Of a stretch of 64,000 bases of DNA, positions 57,801 through 64,000 are shown piece after piece. Both the position numbers and the translations under genes were made by a program. The notes under the pieces are model-generated. The model had not been told where the DNA came from. It worked only from the letters and a program-made list of their open reading frames with translations, and ran no database searches. The stretch spans positions 3,720,001 through 3,784,000 of the forward strand of contig JAVHNS010000002.1 of NCBI GenBank assembly GCA_036872755.1, written 5' to 3'. The DNA comes from Orbilia blumenaviensis. Lineage: Eukaryota; Ascomycota; Orbiliomycetes; Orbiliales; Orbiliaceae. The stretch's first letter is position 1; every line of letters begins with the position of its first letter.

Positions 57801-60591
57801 GCAAGAAACGTCCTGTCAGAAAGAGTCGAATCGCCTACGCTTGTCAGATCAGGTATAGTATGTAGTAGCGTTCTGCTTCGTCGAGGCTGGTTTACGAGAC
57901 CAGTAGTAGCCACTAGTGTACAAATGGGTCATACTTTTAAGCACAATTTGAAGTATTTGCATTGGATTTAAATTTACCTACATTTGCGAACCTGGGTGGG
58001 CTGACATGATCATGACAATATGGAGCGCTCTGTGGCCGGCTACCTATTCTAAGACCAAGTTTTGACGTATTACATACTACTGTACATACGTCCGATACCA
58101 GGATCCCGACATAGTAAAATGGCTGGGCCTGGTTTCGATAAACTTACAAAGTAGTAAAAATTCATATTGTGTCACTTTTATCTGAATATTTTCGCAATTG
58201 AGCTAGAGGCTGCGCGTGGAGACACGTCTGGAGCCTGTGAGGTTAAAATCTTAAGTTTGTGGAAGCGTCAAAGAATAAATTCCAGCAAAAACCAAGGTCT
58301 GTCCGTAAGTTAAACTAGGTGTATACTTGATGAAAGTATGTTCCGAATATTTTTGGCCCTCGTAGGCAGGTCAAAGCCCTTGGCTAATGGCAACTTTAGA
58401 CTTGCATCTTCCCCGCAGTGCATTATGAGATCTAAAGACCATAAATTAGTCAATGAAATAATAATAGCATAACTTTCCTATGAGGCCTTCTCTGTTTAAT
58501 TAAGACAGTGACGTTAGAAATCTCCATATCCCTCACTGAAATTTTTGTGCTTTTGAAAAAAGCGTGAAAAATATTTGGAAGTGAAAGAACAAACTATTTG
58601 ATGGGGCCACTTGCTTGAGCATGCGGTCGGCGGCAGGAGAAGTAGTGTCCCGGCTACACCTGGTCTTGTAAACCAGTCTCCACGAAGTAATCGCTACGGC
58701 CATGATCAGGATTCCAACCCAACCCAGTGTCACACACAAGTGCATTTGGCTTTGTGACCACCGAAAATTTAACAAACCCCCCCCCCCCCCAAAAAAAAAA
58801 AAAAAAAAAAAAAAACCCCCGATTTTAGGATAATATTAACGAGCCAAGGCGTTTAGAGTAAAGTGCTATACATCTAGATCTATCTGTTACTCTTGGTCTG
58901 GTGAATTCATGGATTTATGAATTCGTCAAATAACTAATATTAGCAGATAAAGCGAATTCAGATAGGCTATATAATATAATGGCCGATATCAGATATACCT
59001 TTATTTAGCCTCGCGGGATAGCATACAGCTACATTTCCCGTATCTGTCGAATTCGTGTTCTCATATCAACACACGGATGAGCAGCACAGTGTAATGGTTG
59101 TGGACCGAAGTTGACTAGACTGATAGCGCAGCTTCGTTTTTGTTGCAATGTTGTATTTAGGATCGGTACCCGCATTACTGTTCTAAACCACTTGCTTAGA
59201 CCGCAGACAATCCCTGTCGTATGATGATCCATTTCCAATCTGTGCATCGGAATGACCATTGATTGGTTTTAGCTGTGCTCGTGCGGGCCTTGTTCCCGAA
59301 GGCAGGTTTTCAGCCTCAAATACTTGCAAGTGGTCCAAACTTAAGGTTTTGTTTAGTGATTGCCAAGTCTAATTCGTTCAATTGATCAGTTAAGCCCTTG
59401 TCCCGCCGCGGCCTTATAGTTTTCGGCGTTGTGTGCAAGTGACTGGATGTTTACTTTTCTGCAGCCTGGCCGGTCTCCCTGGATGGACCAGCATAGCAAT
59501 TTGATTATCGCGAAGCGACGGGACGGCGGGATGCAATGCAGGGTCAGCTCACAAGTGACGAAATTTTCAAGCAATACTCGACGAAATGTCGGGAAATGTT
59601 CGACTTCATCCGGCGAACACGGAGTATGGATGGCAGGTACCTAGATCCTCAGATTAAAAAGTATTTTGTATACCTTTTCCAGCTAGTGTAGTGCCTTCCT
59701 TAATAAAATCGCATACCCGCTATTGTAAATAAAAAATCAAGTTGATATTTTATATTTAAACAAGAAAAAATAATACCGTAGGGGGTTTGGGTACTTTTCT
59801 GGGACCGCTTCCGAATATTAAAACATTTTTTAAAAAAGGCAAGCCGTGTTGCAACGTTGTTCACTTCCAAATCGGCATGTATCCTGTTTTAAGTTTCTTT
59901 TTTTCGACATTTTTATAAACCGTCTTGAGAAAGCAGTCAAAACCCCGTACGGTATATTCATAGGTTCCTATATCGAGGTTATTGGGCGCGTAGGCTGCAA
60001 GGTCTTAAGACTTTCAAAATTCAAGTTGATTGTAATTAAATAAACAAGCATAATTGTGAAAATTAGGCATATCTATGCCTTGTTTAGGTTATTACATATG
60101 TATATATACCTAGATAAATATATTGCGCGATTTTGTATTATATATTCTTTTGACACATTGTGGCCGCAATATAGGGGACCCACCCGAGATTTCACATTGG
60201 TGGTTGATCGCCTAATAAGGCTGACATGTTTGGTACACTCCAATGCTTAGGTGCTTTTTGCTAAACCTTTTAGACCAATGTGTTTATCTCGATTCGATTT
60301 GAGCGGGTGAAATTGCGATTATAAATCACACGAAGTCAAGTCACTTCGCAGAAACTAGTTTACAAGACCAATTATGACTATAAGTGTTCATTAACTACCG
60401 GCAGGCGTATCGGGGAAGTGATAGATACATTGGAGCTATCATATATATTTGAAACTCATTACTACATAGGTGTTTGAAAGCATCCGGGAAAAACATTATA
60501 CTGTCCGTGAAGAAAACCACTTCCCAGTAGATGTATTAGCCCGAAGCTTGAGTAACCTTTGAAGTATACTAGTATGCCGTCTGATATAACT
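54888..60591. other. 5.7-kb gene desert
   Basis: Apart from about 150 bp of leader for the preceding minus-strand gene, I see nothing coding that can be supported. Minus-strand frames at 55811-56038 and 56122-56433 have some protein-like composition but no domain. Homopolymer runs are listed separately. The composition, rich in ATAT and TATATG words, is typical of AT-rich fungal intergenic DNA. Confidence 0.5.
58777..58820 (+). repeat. C14-A25-C5 homopolymer junction
   Basis: Fourteen C (58777-58790) abut twenty-five A (58791-58815) and then five C. Abutting homopolymers like this are rare in the window. They may be a genuine slippage product or an assembly or sequencing artefact. Confidence 0.9.
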
Positions 60592-61044
60592 TCAATGGCC
60601 CTTGTTAGGGATTGTGATACGGGCTTGGCCACTCTGAAACTCCTGTTCTCCTTTCTCCCCGAACCTAAGCAAAGCAATTCCTTTCAACTTTGGCCTCGTC
60701 GCGTCGACTTCAACATCCGCTTCCGGAACAAATTGGGTGCCATTGTTTAAAATCACCTCGCCGTAAGAGAAGTAGACCTCGTAACCTCTGACTACGATTC
60801 CTCCCTGGAATGTGGATTTGAAACTGTATTGACCGGGGATCTCCATTTCTACTTTCTCAAATGAAATCGGTTCGTCGAGTTTTTGTCCATCAATAGCAGT
60901 GATGGCTCCGAGAGTTGGGTTGGTTTCATCGATTTGGAAGTCAATTTTGAGGCGGTTGGGAAGGGTAAGAGCTGGTCCAAAATTCTCAAGGTCGAAATTG
61001 TGGGTAGAAACTGGCAAGATACTGATTGGTTGTTTGGCCGACAT
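60592..61044 (-). CDS. small hypothetical protein, diverged pair member 1
   Basis: Single exon, 150 aa, starting M-S-A-K-Q-P in good context. It has no signal peptide or membrane segment and is probably cytoplasmic. The sequence alternates hydrophobic and polar residues as in a beta-sandwich or lipocalin-like fold. It holds L-P-N-R-L (28-32), K-L-D-E-P (55-59) and later a Y-E-V-Y-F-S-Y strand. The same landmarks, in the same order with nearly the same spacing, occur in the gene at 63240-63716 on the same strand 2.2 kb away. This suggests an old duplication. I do not recognise the family. Confidence 0.72.
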   Translation of the reverse strand: MSAKQPISILPVSTHNFDLENFGPALTLPNRLKIDFQIDETNPTLGAITAIDGQKLDEPISFEKVEMEIPGQYSFKSTFQGGIVVRGYEVYFSYGEVILNNGTQFVPEADVEVDATRPKLKGIALLRFGEKGEQEFQSGQARITIPNKGH

Positions 61045-63239
61045 GGTTGGGATAGGTTTACAGAATATTGATTCAGTTAATTATGACTATGGGACGAATT
61101 AGAACCCAAGGCTTCTAGTAATCTTATCAAAGGCCCAATTGGTGTACATACTTCTGGTAATACTTGTTTCTGTGTATAAAGGTCTTCTTGCTGCTATGCG
61201 TGGATATTGAAGTAGCGGCTGTGATGGTGTCGAATAGCTGTTTAAAAAATCCAGGATATCAGGGAGTAACTATGGGTTTTTATAGACAGAGTTTCCATAG
61301 TGACCACAACCCGAGTGCTTGCTTCGCCTAGTGACAATGCACTTCTTTTCAGCTAGAGTCCTCCAATCAATTTTACAAACTGCCGCCTTAAATTGCATGG
61401 ACTTCAGCTGAGCTATTCCTTCGAAATAATATGTTCGTTCGATCGATTCAGTTAGCTGTTTCTTTGCTGACAATATGCACACGTCTGCGCATCTACATTG
61501 GAATTGGCACATCTCAGCCAGTGTTTTCGAAATATCACTCATCCATTGCACACTCTATTGAAGATCTTGCATTATTCGAGTTTGAGCCATCGCATTCGGG
61601 TCAGCTCGCTCGGCTAACCCAACTCGTAAAGGGCATATGATTTACTCATGAGCTCAATACCATTTCATCATAAATCCTATTGCGATGCGACAGCGACAGC
61701 GACCCATTCCTTCAGCCTGATTTATAATAATTCCGCCTACCGCGATTGGCCCTTGACATATCATGATATAGCTCAGCCTCCACCAAACCATAGTGTTGTA
61801 GATATTCCGAAGTGCGGTGGTCGGTGGCGGCCCGAACCGTAAATAGGAACTATCGCTAGACCAGGGTGGCCAACCTCACGAAACCTTTCCTCATTTATAT
61901 ATCAGTATATCGATCTCTCTTTCTTTCTTTCTTTCTTTTTTTGATCAGCCGCATGTGCATATCGAGGCAGCAGCTGCAGCTCCTAGAACTGTGCCGAATG
62001 CGAACCCACATACGCTCCAACCAGTAATATATCCACAAGCCTGCAACATTACGTGTTGCTGGTGAAGATCACCTCCTTCGCACACAGGAATACCTGGGCT
62101 GAGGTTATGTAACAAATCCCATCGGGATAAAATTCAACCCCGAATCCGCTACCCCGCTTTAATCAGATACGCTCTGCGATTGACATCATAAATGGTGACT
62201 TATATTTACGTAACTAATCACCGACAGCTGAAATGTCTTTGTGTCATTGCGAAGGCGATTCAACGGCAAAAATAGCAGTTGAAGGTATATCAGTCTTGAT
62301 AATTGGTCCGTGGCCATGGAAGATAATGGAATTAAACATCTCCAAGGAATTCAGCTTATACTCGGGGGCTGCTAGGGGGATCCCGTCATTCAAGGGTATG
62401 ATTGTCCGATACCGGGATGTCGTATATGATATCGCGATCCATTTGTACAACATCGCTGTTTCTTCATTTGATAAAATTTTACCAATTCAATATTTGGAAC
62501 CTCTCCGCCTCTTTTTTTCCCCAGCTATTATACAGCCGCAGCTTTAGGTCAAAGGTTGGGTTAGGAGACTTATATCATAATGTAGCCTCAACGCAACGTA
62601 GGCTAGCCTTCAAGTTTGGGCTAGTGTTCTGAATTATCGATTCGCTCTATGTAAGATGGCACTTATAAACTTTAAAATTTTTAGCCCTTTCATGCATGTT
62701 CGGGACTGTCGACGTTGTTGAATTTTCGTAGGCATAAGTATGTGACTGGGTTAGCTACGAGTATGGTGCCAACTTACGTATACTGATAATTGTAAGTGGA
62801 CTGGGCAATAATTGATTATAGTATCGATATGCATATATGGAAAAAAAAAAAGGCACTTGAACGATAGCACGTTTGTTTTACGGCGAGTTACCTATCTCTT
62901 TCCTCGATCATGTTTACAAATCAATGCCCCGAATGAATCGTAAATGATGACGACGAATTCTGATATTTACTACGGGCGCTAACCTTCGAGCTTGTCACCG
63001 GACCTCCTCGGAGGAAGCATGGTGTTATAAGGCTAAATAGGGGTAAATATTTCGAATTTATTTCCTTGGTTGTTGGTACACCAAAGCGAGATATACAGGA
63101 TAGGTACTTTGGTATCATAGAATCCGAAATAATGTGGGAATGGGAATGGAAGCGTTAAAATAAACTATGAATATAGGGGTAAAAATAGGTAGATACATAG
63201 GAGCATTCAAACCGCATGCATCAAATATGAATTCCTCAT
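61045..63239. other. spacer between the two small-protein genes
   Basis: No gene supported. The first 200 bp are probable promoter of the 60592-61044 gene. It contains a (TTTC)n tract. Confidence 0.5.
61920..61942 (+). repeat. (TTTC)4 plus T7 tract
   Basis: Four TTTC units running into seven T. The same unit is seen at 32089-32108. Confidence 0.9.
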
Positions 63240-63716
63240 CTACTGCTGCTGCTCTTGAAAGGGGACAATAGGCGCATCCTTAAAAATCTGTTGCCCTTCA
63301 TCGCCCAATGCAAGCTCCGCCTCCGCAAACCACCCATTTCCAAAACGGTTCTCATGTCCACGCTTGGTAGGAATGTTTGGGTAGTAGTGTTGGACGAGCT
63401 TGGCGCTGGAGATGTATATTGTTTGGTCCCGAATTTCCACAGTGGTACTTCCCTTGCTCTTCCATACGAGCTTGGTAGGACCTACTGGTCCGGGGAATCC
63501 GACTCCGTCACCCTCGTAGTATAACTCGAGTGGTTCCTTCAATTCTTTATCGTCAACGTAGGTAAGGTGGGCGGTCTGATTCTCCTCAACGTCAATGATG
63601 GCGCGGAGGCGATTAGAGAGAGCGCCCTTTCCATTATAGTGAACAAGGGTACTGAATGTGATTTCTCCCGTAAGTGATGGTGGGGGGAGATCAGACTTGG
63701 TCTGTGGTGCAGACAT
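63240..63716 (-). CDS. small hypothetical protein, diverged pair member 2
   Basis: Single exon, 158 aa, starting M-S-A-P-Q-T. Probably cytoplasmic and beta-rich. Landmarks L-S-N-R-L (33-37), E-L-K-E-P (58-62), then an I-R-D-Q-T-I-Y-I strand, parallel those of the 60592-61044 protein. The C terminus is a Gln-rich tail (FQEQQQ) absent from the other copy. Its central loop is longer and Gly/Pro-rich (GVGFPGPVGP). Family not recognised; possible old tandem duplicate. Confidence 0.72.
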   Translation of the reverse strand: MSAPQTKSDLPPPSLTGEITFSTLVHYNGKGALSNRLRAIIDVEENQTAHLTYVDDKELKEPLELYYEGDGVGFPGPVGPTKLVWKSKGSTTVEIRDQTIYISSAKLVQHYYPNIPTKRGHENRFGNGWFAEAELALGDEGQQIFKDAPIVPFQEQQQ

Positions 63717-64000
63717 TTCGAAATACTATGAACGTGAAAAGATTATATATGCATATCAGTTAGTAGTTATATTATATATGACTGTACAGTGTTCACCATA
63801 TAGGGGTAGGTATATCAATTTTGACTAACGAGAATTGGAGTTGTTTATATAAAATTAAGTATAAGATATAGAGGCTAGGCTGTTGGGCTTGGTAGACGAA
63901 TGGCTTCTGATGACAGTTTTTCTGACCTGAAGGGAAATTGGTCCTGTTTATATAGCCAAGTTCTTTTTGGTCTCGGACTGTGGATACATGCCGGTCTAAA
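63717..64000. other. upstream region of the last gene
   Basis: AT-rich promoter-side sequence of the 63240-63716 gene running to the window edge. No other feature. Confidence 0.5.

Noticed and set aside
58533..58775. 80-codon frame with one hydrophobic segment
   Set aside because: Ends next to a C/A homopolymer, has no homologous motif, and is probably chance.
1..64000. CRISPR arrays, prophage or bacterial operon signals
   Set aside because: No regularly spaced repeats and no bacterial-type gene arrangement. Intron structure and families are fungal.

Overview
The window looks like nuclear DNA of a filamentous ascomycete (Pezizomycotina, possibly Leotiomycetes; the species cannot be told from sequence alone). 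The genes carry short introns (about 45-150 bp) with GTANGT-type donors and CTAAC/CTGAT-like branch sites. Start codons sit behind CT-rich leaders. Protein families include CBM1-linked glycosidases, fungal PR-1/CAP proteins, zf-3CxxC proteins, TauD dioxygenases and RBR ubiquitin ligases. There are no operons, ribosome binding sites, phage genes or insertion sequences. I rebuilt splice models by hand from phase-consistent GT/AG pairs. None is backed by transcript data.

Layout. 1-12.4 kb is nearly empty: one small acidic hypothetical gene (3.5-4.1 kb) and homopolymer or short tandem repeats. 12.4-19 kb holds a nucleotidyltransferase-fold protein, a doubtful micro-gene and a two-exon nuclear-looking hypothetical gene. 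20.6-28 kb is denser: a zf-3CxxC zinc-binding protein, a four-exon TauD/TfdA dioxygenase, a secreted cysteine-containing protein, and a secreted CBM1-linker-GH43 glycosidase. 28-35 kb is AT-rich and almost empty apart from a two-exon Myb/SANT-like protein. 35-50.6 kb is the best-populated part: a secreted CAP/PR-1 protein, three consecutive same-strand RBR-type E3 ubiquitin ligase genes, a secreted dibasic-rich precursor-like protein, and an Mch1-like MFS transporter. 51-55 kb has a probable I66-type peptidase inhibitor and a secreted Thr/Ser-rich protein. 55-60.5 kb is a gene desert. 60.6-63.7 kb has two small proteins that look like diverged paralogues.

How the genes relate. Nothing resembles a metabolic cluster. 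The clearest organised unit is the RBR array (37.7-45.7 kb). The second and third copies share an intron at the identical codon in RING2, and the first copy lacks it. The second copy also carries three SUMO-interaction-like motifs at its N terminus, which makes it a candidate SUMO-directed RBR ligase; this is the observation I would check first. Several surrounding genes encode secreted proteins (CAP, CBM1-GH43, two KR-rich precursors, a Thr/Ser-rich protein), giving an accessory, secretome-rich character with large intergenic gaps.
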